From assembly GCF_020523795.1 (NCBI RefSeq), contig NZ_JAJALI010000001.1, positions 62,001-126,000 on the forward strand: 64,000 nucleotides of DNA, in the 5' to 3' direction. This document shows, one piece after another, positions 54,046 to 62,792 of the stretch (its first letter is position 1; each line of letters starts with the position of its first letter). This DNA comes from Ancylobacter sp. Lp-2. GTDB taxonomy: Bacteria; Pseudomonadota; Alphaproteobacteria; Rhizobiales; Xanthobacteraceae. The translations under genes and the position numbers were made by a program. Under the pieces are notes generated by a model. It worked only from the letters and a program-made list of their open reading frames with translations, was not told the origin of the DNA and did no database searches.

Positions 54046-54075
54046 CCCGCCGATCCGCGAAAGCGGATCGGCGGG
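54046..54075. other. Perfect 13-bp stem-loop with GAAA tetraloop
   Basis: CCCGCCGATCCGC (54046-54058), loop GAAA, GCGGATCGGCGGG (54063-54075). A GNRA tetraloop on a perfect GC-rich stem is very stable. No T-run follows, so it may be structural RNA or part of a two-hairpin terminator with the next feature. Confidence 0.6.
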
Positions 54076-54106
54076 AAATCGGAAATCCGATGTTGGGCAA
54101 AGGCGG

Positions 54107-54142
54107 AAAGCCGTAGAACCGGAGTGGCGGTTCTACGGCTTT
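54107..54142. terminator. Bidirectional terminator-like hairpin after the DUF932 gene
   Basis: A perfect 15-bp stem, AAAGCCGTAGAACCG (54107-54121) and CGGTTCTACGGCTTT (54128-54142), with a 6-base loop. It lies five bases past the stop codon of the minus-strand DUF932 gene; the terminal A/T runs are short. Confidence 0.7.
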
Positions 54143-54146
54143 GCGA

Positions 54147-54989
54147 TCAGGCGGTTTTCAGGCGCTGCATTCCCTCGGCCAGCGTCCACAGGGCTCGATT
54201 GAGGCCGACATTCTGGTCGATGCCGTTGATGGCTCGGGTCTGGCTGCGGCGGATACGACCGTCTGACGTCTGGCGGCGTCCGCTGAGTCCGCCCCGGATG
54301 AGGTTTTCCTGAATGACGTTGAAGGTCTGCCACAGGCTTTGCCCGATATCCTCGCGGCGGCGCGGAGCGATAATCTGGTCCGGGCGAAGGGGGCTTTCGT
54401 CCTCGCCATAGCGGGCGACGAGGCTCGCTTCCCCCAACACCTGCTGTTCGGCCTGCGACAACCGGGTTTCCTTCATCGTCTCAGTCGCATCGATCAAGCG
54501 CGGGAAATCCTCCGCGACAGTGTAAACGCCTTCGATGATCTGATCCTGTATCCCGCCTTTGTGCGGAACGCGGACTTCCTCGAACCGCTCGCCCGCGATC
54601 ATGCTGTTTGTGCAGACGAAACGCAGCACGCCCGCGAACATCTGATAGGCTGACGTACCGTCATGTGAATTGACGATGATGACTTCCGCCGCCTCCGGCT
54701 TGCCGATGCCATCGTCCCGGCGCAGGCGCAGCATGTGCTTGGCGTGGCCCATGCGCTCACCATCGCGCGGAACCGCCTGCACGGCGAAGAACGGGAACCA
54801 TCCTTCCCGGCGCAGCCCCTCCACAATCTCGATGGTGGGAACATAGACATAGCGCTCCGAGCGGCTGTCATGGGCTTCGCGGGCGAAGATGGACGGGACG
54901 TGTCGATAGAGGGTTTCGTTGTCGAGGGCTTCGCGCCCGCTGATCTGGTGGGAGTTGCGGCCGAACCGGGTGGCGAGGCTGTAGGTCAT
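54147..54989 (-). CDS. DUF932 protein
   Basis: A 280-residue DUF932 (phage/plasmid-like TIGR03299-related) protein: RFVCTNSMIAGERFEEVRVPHKGG, VYTVAEDFPRLIDATETMKETRLS, and FNVIQENLIRGG near the end. ATG 54989 follows GAGG and a structured leader. Roles in DNA protection or replication of mobile elements have been suggested for the family but are not settled. The leader is shared with the ParB-like gene at 58084. Confidence 0.88.
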   Translation of the reverse strand: MTYSLATRFGRNSHQISGREALDNETLYRHVPSIFAREAHDSRSERYVYVPTIEIVEGLRREGWFPFFAVQAVPRDGERMGHAKHMLRLRRDDGIGKPEAAEVIIVNSHDGTSAYQMFAGVLRFVCTNSMIAGERFEEVRVPHKGGIQDQIIEGVYTVAEDFPRLIDATETMKETRLSQAEQQVLGEASLVARYGEDESPLRPDQIIAPRRREDIGQSLWQTFNVIQENLIRGGLSGRRQTSDGRIRRSQTRAINGIDQNVGLNRALWTLAEGMQRLKTA

Positions 54990-55215
54990 GATCTTGATCC
55001 TCATTGGCTTGGGTTGGAGCGCAGCGCTGCGCTGCAACCCTGGCCGTCGCCGAGACCGGGGGGTGCAAGGAGCAAGGGCGGCCGGGCCGGAGGGGGATCA
55101 CCCGGCCTGCACGGAACGGCGGAACGACGTGGAGGAAGGCTGGGGAGACCGGCCCGGACGAGCGTCAGCGATCCCTTGCGCCGCGCCAGGGGGCAGCGCC
55201 CCCAAGCAAGCTTGC
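54990..55215 (-). ncRNA. Structured leader shared with the ParB-like gene (copy 1)
   Basis: The 5' leader of the DUF932 gene. It is almost identical over about 125 bp to the leader at 60121, then both share a downstream GGGGGC-AGC-GCCCCC hairpin (55189-55203). Next to the gene is a 30-bp near-perfect palindrome, GGGTTG-g-AGCGCAGC-GCTGCGCT-g-CAACCC (55011-55040), ending 22 bases before the ATG. A cis-acting RNA regulator or a protein-binding operator is likely. Confidence 0.6.
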
Positions 55216-55334
55216 CGGCGTGAGCGCCAGCGGGAGCCGGGCACAAAGCTGGATCAGGATGTGCAAAGCCGCCGAGACTGAAAGCCGCATATCCTGATTG
55301 CCGTATTCCCCTCAGGACGGCGGATAAGCATGAA

Positions 55335-55359
55335 GAAGCCCCGCGCGCGGCGGGGCTTC
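55335..55359. terminator. Terminator-like hairpin after the DUF736 gene
   Basis: A 10-bp stem GAAGCCCCGC (55335-55344) / GCGGGGCTTC (55350-55359) with a 5-base loop, 18 bp past the stop of the minus-strand DUF736 gene. Confidence 0.6.
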
Positions 55360-55376
55360 GTCGGCGATATCCGTTT

Positions 55377-55697
55377 TCAATCGCCGTTGCGGCGGGACCA
55401 GATCAGATTGTGGCTTTCGCCGCTCTCGTCCTCGACCAGGCTGGCGTAGATCGGGGCCGGAAAGCTCGGATCGTCCAGCTTGACCGAGAGATATTCGCGG
55501 CCGGTCTCGCGAGCGGTTTTCTTCCAGGCTGCACCGAACTCGACGGATGGGCCGGCGATGATGCGATAATCAGGGCCGCGTTCGCTTTCGCCTTCGGTGG
55601 GGACGAGCTTGGCCTTGACGTTGAGGGTCAGGGTTTTGACCGTGCCGGTGAAGCCCGCGCCATTGTCGTTCTTGGTAAAGGTGCCGATGGTCGCCAT
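55377..55697 (-). CDS. DUF736 protein (second copy)
   Basis: A 106-residue DUF736 protein ([49 protein letters not shown]). GGAG precedes ATG 55697. It is clearly diverged from the copy at 49208 (about half of positions alike by eye), so the two are old paralogues or independent acquisitions. Confidence 0.9.
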   Translation of the reverse strand: MATIGTFTKNDNGAGFTGTVKTLTLNVKAKLVPTEGESERGPDYRIIAGPSVEFGAAWKKTARETGREYLSVKLDDPSFPAPIYASLVEDESGESHNLIWSRRNGD

Positions 55698-56430
55698 TGT
55701 CGTTACTCCGTTCCACGGGCCGCGCCTATCGCGACCTCGATGGTGGTCGTGCGACCGGAGACGATCGGCCCGCACCCTTCAGGGCTGGAACGCAGTGGAA
55801 GGCGGCCGGCGGCGGCTTTTTTGGCTCGCGGTGCAAAGCGCGCTCGCGCGCGGCGGAAAAAAGCTCGCGACGGACGTTGCGGGAAATCGATCGAGGCGAA
55901 GCCGGTCTTCGGTCAGACCCATGCCATTCGAGGGCGCCGTGGGCGCGGCCCTGCAGAAGGAAACGTGACCTTGGCGATGATGCCCCTTGTCCGACGCGAT
56001 GCGCGCCATGAACCGGCAGATCGAGATCCGACCTTCAGGCGTTGGATGGCCTTTCCACACTTTGGCGGTAACGTGCAGACCGCCGCGGCATCCTCCGTTC
56101 ACGCGATACGGGTGCTGAATGCTCGCCGCCGGGCCGGCTTTGCAGTTCAGTCGGTCGGGCTAGGCGACCCGAGCGCCCATCCTGATTTCAGCTTCGTGAT
56201 CGGAGGACGCGGGAAAGATTCGCGGCAAATCCGCTGCAACTGCGATTGAAAACGGATATCGCCGAAGCGGCCCCCTCCCGTGCGAGGCTTTGTGTAGTCC
56301 GCCAATTTTTCGCCTTAGCGATCGAAGCCGAATGGCGGAAACGCGCCATCGCGTGGTTCCGGCGCAGCCGAGAGCGCGGCCCGAAGGGCAACGCCTAAAC
56401 TTGTTCGGAAGAAACGCCTCTCCGATCGAG
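55698..56430. other. Region without a supportable gene
   Basis: About 730 bp of GC-rich sequence. Open frames run on both strands but without ribosome-binding sites or domains. An inverted repeat GCTTTTTT (55815-55822) / AAAAAAGC (55857-55864) with a GC-rich interior could be a terminator. Confidence 0.35.
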
Positions 56431-56721
56431 TCAGGCCGGAAACGCATCCATGAGGATGAACGTCGCTTTCTGCCGCTGGTGAGCATTGATGAGCGGGACC
56501 AGCCGCGTGAAATGCTCGGTCCTGCAATGGGCGTCCAGCGCCGCTCGATCCGGCCATTCCTCGATGAAGATGAAATGTCCGGGGTCTTTCTGGTCGGTGA
56601 AGAGGTCGTAGGAGATGCAGAGGTCTTCCTGCCGGGTCTTCTCGACCAGCTCGCGGTAAAGCGGCAGGACGATCTCAACCGCTTCCGATTTGATGAAATC
56701 CTCGGCGATGACCTTGAGCAT
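56431..56721 (-). CDS. Antibiotic-biosynthesis-monooxygenase (ABM) domain protein
   Basis: A 96-residue ABM/YgiN-like protein (MLKVIAEDFIKSEAVEIVLPLYRELVEKTRQEDLCISYDLFTDQKDPGHFIFIEEWPDRAALDAHCRTEHFTRLVPLI). ATG 56721 has GGAG eight bases upstream; a longer frame to 56781 overlaps the toxin gene. Such proteins oxidise quinols or small aromatics, or simply dimerise as accessory folds. Confidence 0.85.
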   Translation of the reverse strand: MLKVIAEDFIKSEAVEIVLPLYRELVEKTRQEDLCISYDLFTDQKDPGHFIFIEEWPDRAALDAHCRTEHFTRLVPLINAHQRQKATFILMDAFPA

Positions 56722-56762
56722 AAGGCGGCTCTCCATTTCGCAATCGGGCGATGCTCCGATGC

Positions 56763-57185
56763 TCAGCGTCCGGCCGTCCAAGGGTCGATGATCGGGAGAC
56801 CCGCCGCCTTGAAGGCGCTGGCGTCACGCGTGGCGACCGCAAAGCCGTGGGCGGTCGCGATGGCCGCGATGTAACCGTCCGGTGTCGGAAAGCCCTTGCC
56901 AGCGTTGCGCGCCGCAACGGCGAGGTCGGCATAGCGGCGGGCCGCGTCCGTATCGAAGGGGAGGATTCTGCCGTCGAACAGGCCGAGGAGTCCGTCGAGG
57001 GTTGCGGCGAGCTTCTGCTTGCGCTGCCCGTCCGGCATCGCGCCGATGCCGAACAGGAGTTCCGCGACGGTGACGCTGGAGAGATAAAGGGTTTCGGCAG
57101 CCTGCTCGTCCAGCCAGTCGCGCACGGCGGGAGCCGGTTCCGGCTTCATCGCCTCGGAGACGACATTCGTATCCAAAACGATCAT
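56763..57185 (-). CDS. VapC/FitB-type PIN-domain toxin
   Basis: A 140-residue PIN ribonuclease. Acidic residues are in place in MIVLDTNVVSEAMK, AELLFGIG, and FPTPDGYIAAIATAHGFAVATRDASAF. It would cleave RNA, commonly initiator tRNA, when freed. ATG 57185 overlaps the antitoxin stop by four bases. Confidence 0.93.
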   Translation of the reverse strand: MIVLDTNVVSEAMKPEPAPAVRDWLDEQAAETLYLSSVTVAELLFGIGAMPDGQRKQKLAATLDGLLGLFDGRILPFDTDAARRYADLAVAARNAGKGFPTPDGYIAAIATAHGFAVATRDASAFKAAGLPIIDPWTAGR

Positions 57186-57436
57186 TCAAAGCTCATGGGC
57201 ACGGCGGGCGTCCGGTCGCGGGCCTGTTCCAGCGCCTCGAAATCGGCATTGGTCAGCCCGGCCTCCCGGCTCAACGCTGCTAGGGCGGAACCGATGCGCA
57301 GGCGGTTGGCGGGACGAACCGCCTCTTCCAGAATGTCCCGGATTTCGGCTTCGGTGCTGCGGCCATGATGGGCCGCACGCACCTTGAGGGCGCGGTGCGC
57401 CTCGTCGGACAGGTTGCGAATGGTGACGGCGGGCAT
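57182..57436 (-). CDS. FitA-type RHH antitoxin
   Basis: An 84-residue antitoxin (MPAVTIRNLSDEAHRALKVRAAHHGRSTEAEIRDILEEAVRP) with an N-terminal ribbon-helix-helix and a C-terminal toxin-binding tail. GGAG precedes ATG 57436 at a slightly long distance. It neutralises the PIN toxin and, as a complex, represses the operon; the TTGAT-ATC-ATCAA inverted repeat at 57486-57498 is a good operator candidate. Confidence 0.93.
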   Translation of the reverse strand: MPAVTIRNLSDEAHRALKVRAAHHGRSTEAEIRDILEEAVRPANRLRIGSALAALSREAGLTNADFEALEQARDRTPAVPMSFE

Positions 57437-57485
57437 CTGATGGCGTCTCCGGCTAGGTGATAGCGACGCCATCAACATAGTTAAG

Positions 57486-57498
57486 TTGATATCATCAA
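57486..57498. promoter_or_regulatory. Inverted-repeat operator of the toxin-antitoxin pair
   Basis: TTGAT (57486-57490), ATC, ATCAA (57494-57498), 50 bp upstream of the antitoxin start in the only AT-rich patch nearby. Confidence 0.5.
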
Positions 57499-57532
57499 TC
57501 AAGATGTGACGGCCACAAGAGGCGCGGTTGCG

Positions 57533-57949
57533 CTATCTGGTGGGCGGGCTGATGTCTGCCGCCAATCGCAACCACGCCGCTAGGCCAACGAAGCCGCCGC
57601 CGATGATCGAGAAGACTTGCCGCCAGACTTCGGACGGCACGGCTTGCGTGGCGATGCCATGAACCAGCGCGTAGCCCGCGATGGCAGCGGGCGCGGCGAA
57701 GACGAGCGCCACGGCAAGGCGCAGGATCGGCGCGCGCACCGCCATGAACAGGACGATCAGCAGGCCATAGGCGGCTGCACCCGCCACCAGCCCGACCAAG
57801 CCCGCGCCGATGAGGCCGGAGCCGGAGGCGTAGGCCCAGCGCGCCGCCTCAACACCGATCATGAAAGGCAGCGCATAGACGGCGAGCGTATAGGCCAGAA
57901 TGCAAAGGCCGGCGACCACTGCGATGGCCATCAGCATGAGCACGAACAT
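57533..57949 (-). CDS. Small integral membrane protein
   Basis: A 138-residue protein with four predicted transmembrane helices (MLMAIAVVAGLCILAYTLAVYALPFMIGV, GLIGAGLVGLVAGAAAYGLLIVLFMAV, ILRLAVALVFAAPAAIAGYALVHGI, VFSIIGGGFVGLAAWLRLAA). No family recognised. It is located between the toxin-antitoxin operon and the ParB-like gene, on the same strand. It is a common hypothetical of these elements. Confidence 0.72.
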   Translation of the reverse strand: MFVLMLMAIAVVAGLCILAYTLAVYALPFMIGVEAARWAYASGSGLIGAGLVGLVAGAAAYGLLIVLFMAVRAPILRLAVALVFAAPAAIAGYALVHGIATQAVPSEVWRQVFSIIGGGFVGLAAWLRLAADISPPTR

Positions 57950-58083
57950 CGCAAGTTCCTCCTGAACCGATGACGGTCACGGTCATCGGCGGGTCGCGGG
58001 GGGCGATCCCCGCGCGACCGCGATTTTTTTCCGAGAGTGAAGAAAGGAAGGCCGGGACCGCGTGCACGATCCCGGCCCGGTCC

Positions 58084-60120
58084 TCACTCGGCGGCTTGGA
58101 GGTAGGCGTCCGCGTCCGGCTCGGCGTCGAGCCATGCGGGTCGCGTGGTGCGCAGCACGGTCGGCAGCCAGCCGGTTCCGGCCAGAAGCTGTTCGGCGGC
58201 TTGCGCCATCTCCGGCTTCTTCAAGCCCGCGATCCGCTCGGCGGCTTCATCGCTGACGGCTTCCCGCACGGCGGCGAGGATATGCGCCTTGGTCACACGC
58301 CCGAGATAGGTCTGCCCGGTCGGGGTCCAGTGCGCCGACATGTCCAGTGTCGTCGCCGTCGCCAGTTTCTCCGCCGTCGCGCGGGCGTTCGGCTTCTGCT
58401 CCCATGGCAACTTGACCGCATTGACGGTCATGGCGGCGCAATGGGCGAGCAAGGCCATGAGGCTCGCATGGTCCAGCCCGGCGATGAAAGTCCAAAGGTC
58501 CGCCACGTTGCGAGGCATATCCGACGCCCATCCGGCATGACGATCGGCCAGCGCCTTCGCGGCGGGCGTGTCCTCGATCCCGTCCGCGTGGGAGGCGAGA
58601 TAGGCGCTGGTCAACCGGATTTCGAGGCAGGAAGCTTCCCCGCCACGATAGAAGGTCTGCGCCGCCAGCGCATGAACCACGGCGACAAGCGCCATATCCG
58701 GCTGCTCGCCAAGAGCGAGGCGAAGGCCAAGGGTGCGATGGGCCGTCAGGTCGCGGATGAGAAGATCCGATAGCGACTTGCCCGCATCCCCGGCGTCCTC
58801 GTCCTCCGTGTGCGGTTCGGCTTCCTCGTCCTCACCGTCTCCCTCGTTCCCGATGATCTCCCCATCCTCGGTGACGATCACGCCGTCCACGATGCCGGGT
58901 TCTTCCTCTGGTTCAGGGGCCTCGTCCTCGGCGCGAATGAAGCCGCGTTCGATCCGAGCCGTGCCGTCATGATTGAGGATAACGAACACGCCGCCGCGCG
59001 CGATCTCGCCGGCGTCATAGGCATGGCGCTTGGCGTCGATCCGCTCGATCTCCGCTTCCAACTCCCCGAACCGCTGGTCCACCTCGTCCGGCAATTCGTC
59101 ATAGCCGTCATATTCGGCGGTCAGACGGTCGTATTCCTCCTGTGATGCGTCATAGGCAGTGGCATCTTCCTCCGACAGGTCCACCGGATGCGGATAGGTG
59201 CGGCGCATTCCGTGTGCATGGGGGAAGTCGATGTGAACGGCAGTCCACTTCCACCCCTCTGCCGTCTGCACCTCGGCGGCAACGCCTTCCAACTTGTTGA
59301 TGACAAGCCGGTCGAGTAGCGCGGCATCCTCGAAATAGCCGCTCCGATCCTCGGTGAAGAGGTCGCGGATGATGGTGCCACCAGCCTCAGCGTAACTGTC
59401 CGCTCCGACGAAGATCGCGCGCCGGTCGGTCGCCGCGACATTCATTTTGGTCAGGTCACGCCGAATGGTCGCGGGATCGCGGTTCCATGACAGGTTCTCA
59501 TAAACCTGCTCCTGCCGATCGTGGTCCTCGGTGATGGCAAAGGCCATCAACTGGTCCAGCGACAAGCTGCCGTCTCGATAGACCCGCATCAGCTTGGGGC
59601 TGACCGCACCAAGCCGAAGCCGCTGCTTCACGACATGCGCCGAAACCCCGAACCGGGCGGCGATTTCCTCCGCGCCCCATCCCCTGCGCTCGGAAAGCTC
59701 CCGGAATCGTTCGAACTGATCGGCGGGCGACATGCTTTCACGGGTAATGTTCTCATCAAGGCTGATTTCCGCCGCATCATTCTCGGTATCCAGCACGCAG
59801 CGGATGGCCTCTGTCTTCTTGATCTGCTTGCGCTTCACGCGCAGCAACTGCGCCAGCCTGCGGCCTTCGCCAATGGTCACGAAATAGCTTCCGGTGGGCT
59901 CGCCTTCCGCGTTCGTTTCTGGCTCCACCACCAGATTTTGCAGCATTCCCTTGGCCGCGATGCTGGCCGCCAGCGCCTCGATATGGGCTTCGCTGTGCGG
60001 GGTCTTGCGGGCGTTCTTAAGCGACTTCTTCAACTTGTTCAGCGGCACGAACAACACCGCGCCGTTTTCGATGGCGGGGGCTTCGGAAACCGTGGCGGTG
60101 GTTTCGACAGTGTAGGTCAT
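58084..60120 (-). CDS. ParB-domain protein, large
   Basis: A 678-residue protein with an N-terminal ParB/Srx domain (GAVLFVPLNKLKKSLKNARKTPHSEAHIEALAASIAAKGMLQNLVVEP then GEGRRLAQLLR) and a KorB-like HTH (SPADQFERFRELSERRGWGAEEIAARFGVSAHVVKQRLRLGAVSPKLM). A long, acidic C-terminal part has a stretch rich in Glu/Asp (EAPEPEEEPGIVDG, EGDGEDEEAEPHTEDEDAGD at about 430-490). Family members are common in integrative elements. ATG 60120 follows the same leader as the DUF932 gene. Confidence 0.9.
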   Translation of the reverse strand: MTYTVETTATVSEAPAIENGAVLFVPLNKLKKSLKNARKTPHSEAHIEALAASIAAKGMLQNLVVEPETNAEGEPTGSYFVTIGEGRRLAQLLRVKRKQIKKTEAIRCVLDTENDAAEISLDENITRESMSPADQFERFRELSERRGWGAEEIAARFGVSAHVVKQRLRLGAVSPKLMRVYRDGSLSLDQLMAFAITEDHDRQEQVYENLSWNRDPATIRRDLTKMNVAATDRRAIFVGADSYAEAGGTIIRDLFTEDRSGYFEDAALLDRLVINKLEGVAAEVQTAEGWKWTAVHIDFPHAHGMRRTYPHPVDLSEEDATAYDASQEEYDRLTAEYDGYDELPDEVDQRFGELEAEIERIDAKRHAYDAGEIARGGVFVILNHDGTARIERGFIRAEDEAPEPEEEPGIVDGVIVTEDGEIIGNEGDGEDEEAEPHTEDEDAGDAGKSLSDLLIRDLTAHRTLGLRLALGEQPDMALVAVVHALAAQTFYRGGEASCLEIRLTSAYLASHADGIEDTPAAKALADRHAGWASDMPRNVADLWTFIAGLDHASLMALLAHCAAMTVNAVKLPWEQKPNARATAEKLATATTLDMSAHWTPTGQTYLGRVTKAHILAAVREAVSDEAAERIAGLKKPEMAQAAEQLLAGTGWLPTVLRTTRPAWLDAEPDADAYLQAAE

Positions 60121-60350
60121 GGTCTTGATCCTCATTGGCTTGGGTTGGAGCGCAGCGCTGCGCTGCAACCCTGGCCGTCGCCGAGACCGGGGGGTGCAAG
60201 GCGCAAGGGCGGCCGGGCGGAGGGGGATCACCCGGCCTGCACAAGCGGATCGAAGTCATGACGAGAGTGCGCAGCACATATCCGCGCGGAAGGCTGGGGA
60301 TACCGCCCGTCCGCCCTTGTGCCGCGCCAGGGGGCAGCGCCCCCAAGCAA
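60121..60350 (-). ncRNA. Structured leader shared with the DUF932 gene (copy 2)
   Basis: Same element as at 54990. The palindrome GGGTTG-g-AGCGCAGC-GCTGCGCT-g-CAACCC lies at 60142-60171, and the GGGGGC-AGC-GCCCCC hairpin at 60330-60344. Differences from copy 1 are concentrated between the two conserved parts. Confidence 0.6.
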
Positions 60351-60473
60351 CCGGCCCGGCCAGAGCAAAGCGGAGGCCGGGGAGATAGATTGGACCAGGA
60401 TATGAGCGCGCGGGAGGCTGGAGACCCTAGATCCTGATCGCCGTTCTTTACGGAACGATCTCTCTAGGCAGAT

Positions 60474-60492
60474 GTGTATCCATTGGGTACAC
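60474..60492. promoter_or_regulatory. Imperfect palindrome before the RHH gene
   Basis: GTGTATCC (60474-60481), ATT, GGGTACAC (60485-60492): one mismatch per arm, 7 bp before the RHH start codon. Likely autoregulation by the RHH protein. Confidence 0.6.
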
Positions 60493-60499
60493 TCCTGGC

Positions 60500-60694
60500 A
60501 TGACCAAAAAAGATGTCGGGTTGCGCATCAGGTTGGACCGGGATCTTCGGGACGAATTCGTCGCGGCGTGCCAGGTCCATGATCGTCCAGCGGCACAAGT
60601 GCTTAGGGAGTTCATGCGCGAGTACGTCCGCGAAAGTGTCGCGTCCTCTGCGATCAGAGCTCCGGAACGAGAATCGAGAGGGAACGAAGAATGA
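60500..60694 (+). CDS. Ribbon-helix-helix regulator
   Basis: A 64-residue CopG/MetJ-type RHH protein (KDVGLRIRLDRDLRDEFVAACQVHDRPAAQVLREFMREYVRE). It heads a plus-strand operon and lies next to the palindrome at 60474. There is no good ribosome-binding site, so translation may be leaderless or inefficient. Its stop overlaps the start of a 22-codon ORF (ATGA). Confidence 0.85.
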   Translation: MTKKDVGLRIRLDRDLRDEFVAACQVHDRPAAQVLREFMREYVRESVASSAIRAPERESRGNEE

Positions 60695-60759
60695 CATCGG
60701 CGAGCCTGTCCAGATACAAGGCAGACGACGGCCCGACCGACGTGAGCGAGGCGGCATGA
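60691..60759 (+). CDS. 22-codon ORF coupling the RHH and ATPase genes
   Basis: Reads MTSASLSRYKADDGPTDVSEAA. The ATG overlaps the RHH stop (ATGA at 60691-60694), and its stop overlaps the ATPase start (ATGA at 60756-60759). This double overlap is unlikely by chance and points to reinitiation-based coupling of the two larger genes. The peptide itself may have no function. Confidence 0.55.
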   Translation: MTSASLSRYKADDGPTDVSEAA

Positions 60760-62762
60760 GCAATGTCAACGTCAGGCGGCTGGTCGAGAACATCCGATCC
60801 GGGACTAACGTCTATACGCCTTTGGTTGAGCTAGTGGTGAACGCCATTCAGGCCATCGACCAAAAGGGCGTCAAGAATGGTCTGATCCAGATCGAAATCC
60901 TGCGAAGCGGACAGGCGGACATCATCGACCGTCTTGAGGATATCGATGGTTTTATCGTCAAGGACAACGGGGTCGGCTTCACGAAAAGCAACCGCGATTC
61001 CTTTGATACACTCTATACCGAACAGAAGATTGCTGATGGCGGTAAAGGATTCGGCCGTTTCACCTGCCTCAAGTATTTCAATTATGTGAAGGTCGCAAGC
61101 ACCTTCGCTGTCGACGATGCGTTCCATGATCGATCCTTCAGGATGGGCCTAGATAAAGACATCATCGTTGAAGAGGAAACGTCTGCTTCGGAAAAGCGGG
61201 AGACGGGTACGGCAGTCGAGATTTCCGGAATCAAGTCGGTCAAGTTCCCCGACAAGCGCCTCGATACCGTCAGCCGCGTTATCGTCGAACGGTTGCTGCC
61301 TTATTTCGTGGACAAAGAGCGGGCTTGTCCGCGCATCTTGATCCGGGAAGCGAGCGAGCCATCCGGCGGCGTCTCTCTCAACGATTATCTGGGGAAGGAC
61401 AACAGCCAGATTGTGGAGATGCGAGTTGAACAGGGCACGTTCACGCTCCCGGCCAACGAAGAGGCTAAAGACTTTCAAGTCCGCGTCTTTAAGTTCTATG
61501 CGCCGAGGTCGGCCAAGAGCAAAGTTAGCCTTGTCGCGCACCGGCGCGAGGTGACGGACAATCCGCTTCAAGCCTACATACCTGAATTTGCCGAGGAGTT
61601 TTATGAGGCCGGCCCCGACCAGGACCTGTCCAAGGGGCGCAACTTCGTCGTCAAATCCTATGTATTCGGCGACTACCTTAATGACAACGTGTCGCTCGAA
61701 CGAGGCGAATTCCGCTTCCAGACCGACAACGACCTGCTGAGCGGCATTTCTCAAAGCGAGATCGAGCAAAAGGCCGCCGAGATCGCGCAGTCGGCGCTGG
61801 GCTCGGAAATTACCGAGCGGAAGAGGCGCAAGCAGGCGCGCATCGCCGACTATGTGTCGGCCGATGCGCCCTGGCACCGGACGCTAGCGAACGAGGTCGA
61901 TTTCGACGCCCTGCCCATGCGTCCGTCCAACCAAGATATCGAGCTTCATCTCCAAAAGAAGAAGTACGAAAAGGAAATCCAGACGCGCTCACAGGTGGCC
62001 GCGCTACTGAAATCAGAAAACCCCGATGAGTTGGGCGAGAAGATCATTCAGCTTATGGATAGCATTTCTGACACCAGCAAGAACGATCTCATCCACTACG
62101 TTTCCATGAGAAAGTGCGTTCTCGACCTCTTTTCCAAGTCTCTAGAAATCGATGCCGATGGAAAACATAAATCGGAAGGCGACGTGCATGACATCATCAT
62201 GCGGCGCAAGAAGGATTCAGAAGACCTCGACTATGATGCGCATAATCTCTGGATGCTGGATGAGCGGCTGAATTTTTCGTCCTACGTGTCTTCCGACAAG
62301 CCGCTGAACAGAGCCAATGGCGACAGGACCGATATCACTATCTACAACCGGCGTGTCGCCTTTCGTGGTGAGAACGAGGCCAGCAATCCCATCACGATCT
62401 TCGAGTTCAAGAAGCCGCAGCGCGACAACTTCGCTGATCCTTCATCGAAGGAAGACCCAATTCAGCAGATCGTTCGCTATGTGAACCAGATTAGAGACGG
62501 GAAGTTCAAGACCCCCACCGGACGGGACATTATCGTCAACGGCACGACGCCATTTTACGGATACGTGGTTTGCGACCTAACCGCCAAGGTCAGGAAATGG
62601 CTTGAATTCGAGAAAGACTTTACACCTATGCCTGACGGACTTGGATGGTTTCGATGGTTCGGTAATAATAGTCTCTATATGGAGGTTTTAAGCTGGACTA
62701 AGCTCCTTCGAGACGCAGAAATGCGAAACAAGATATTCTTCAATAAACTCGGAATAGACTGA
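60756..62762 (+). CDS. GHKL ATPase with C-terminal PD-(D/E)xK-like nuclease motif
   Basis: A 668-residue protein. The Bergerat ATP-binding fold is clear: E25-N29 in VELVVNAIQAID (N box), KDNGVGF (69-75, G1) and GGKGFGRFTCLKYF (95-108, G2). A long middle region follows without recognised motifs. Near the C-terminus GDRTDITIYNRR (about 520-531) and ITIFEFKKPQRD (about 546-557) have the D and E-x-K spacing of PD-(D/E)xK nucleases. Hsp90/MORC-type ATPase fused to a nuclease suggests a genome-defence effector. ATG 60756 has GAGG upstream. It is co-transcribed with the RHH gene and the partner at 62793. Confidence 0.8.
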   Translation: MSNVNVRRLVENIRSGTNVYTPLVELVVNAIQAIDQKGVKNGLIQIEILRSGQADIIDRLEDIDGFIVKDNGVGFTKSNRDSFDTLYTEQKIADGGKGFGRFTCLKYFNYVKVASTFAVDDAFHDRSFRMGLDKDIIVEEETSASEKRETGTAVEISGIKSVKFPDKRLDTVSRVIVERLLPYFVDKERACPRILIREASEPSGGVSLNDYLGKDNSQIVEMRVEQGTFTLPANEEAKDFQVRVFKFYAPRSAKSKVSLVAHRREVTDNPLQAYIPEFAEEFYEAGPDQDLSKGRNFVVKSYVFGDYLNDNVSLERGEFRFQTDNDLLSGISQSEIEQKAAEIAQSALGSEITERKRRKQARIADYVSADAPWHRTLANEVDFDALPMRPSNQDIELHLQKKKYEKEIQTRSQVAALLKSENPDELGEKIIQLMDSISDTSKNDLIHYVSMRKCVLDLFSKSLEIDADGKHKSEGDVHDIIMRRKKDSEDLDYDAHNLWMLDERLNFSSYVSSDKPLNRANGDRTDITIYNRRVAFRGENEASNPITIFEFKKPQRDNFADPSSKEDPIQQIVRYVNQIRDGKFKTPTGRDIIVNGTTPFYGYVVCDLTAKVRKWLEFEKDFTPMPDGLGWFRWFGNNSLYMEVLSWTKLLRDAEMRNKIFFNKLGID

Positions 62763-62792
62763 AAAGATACGAGTAAAAAACTAGGGGGGTGT

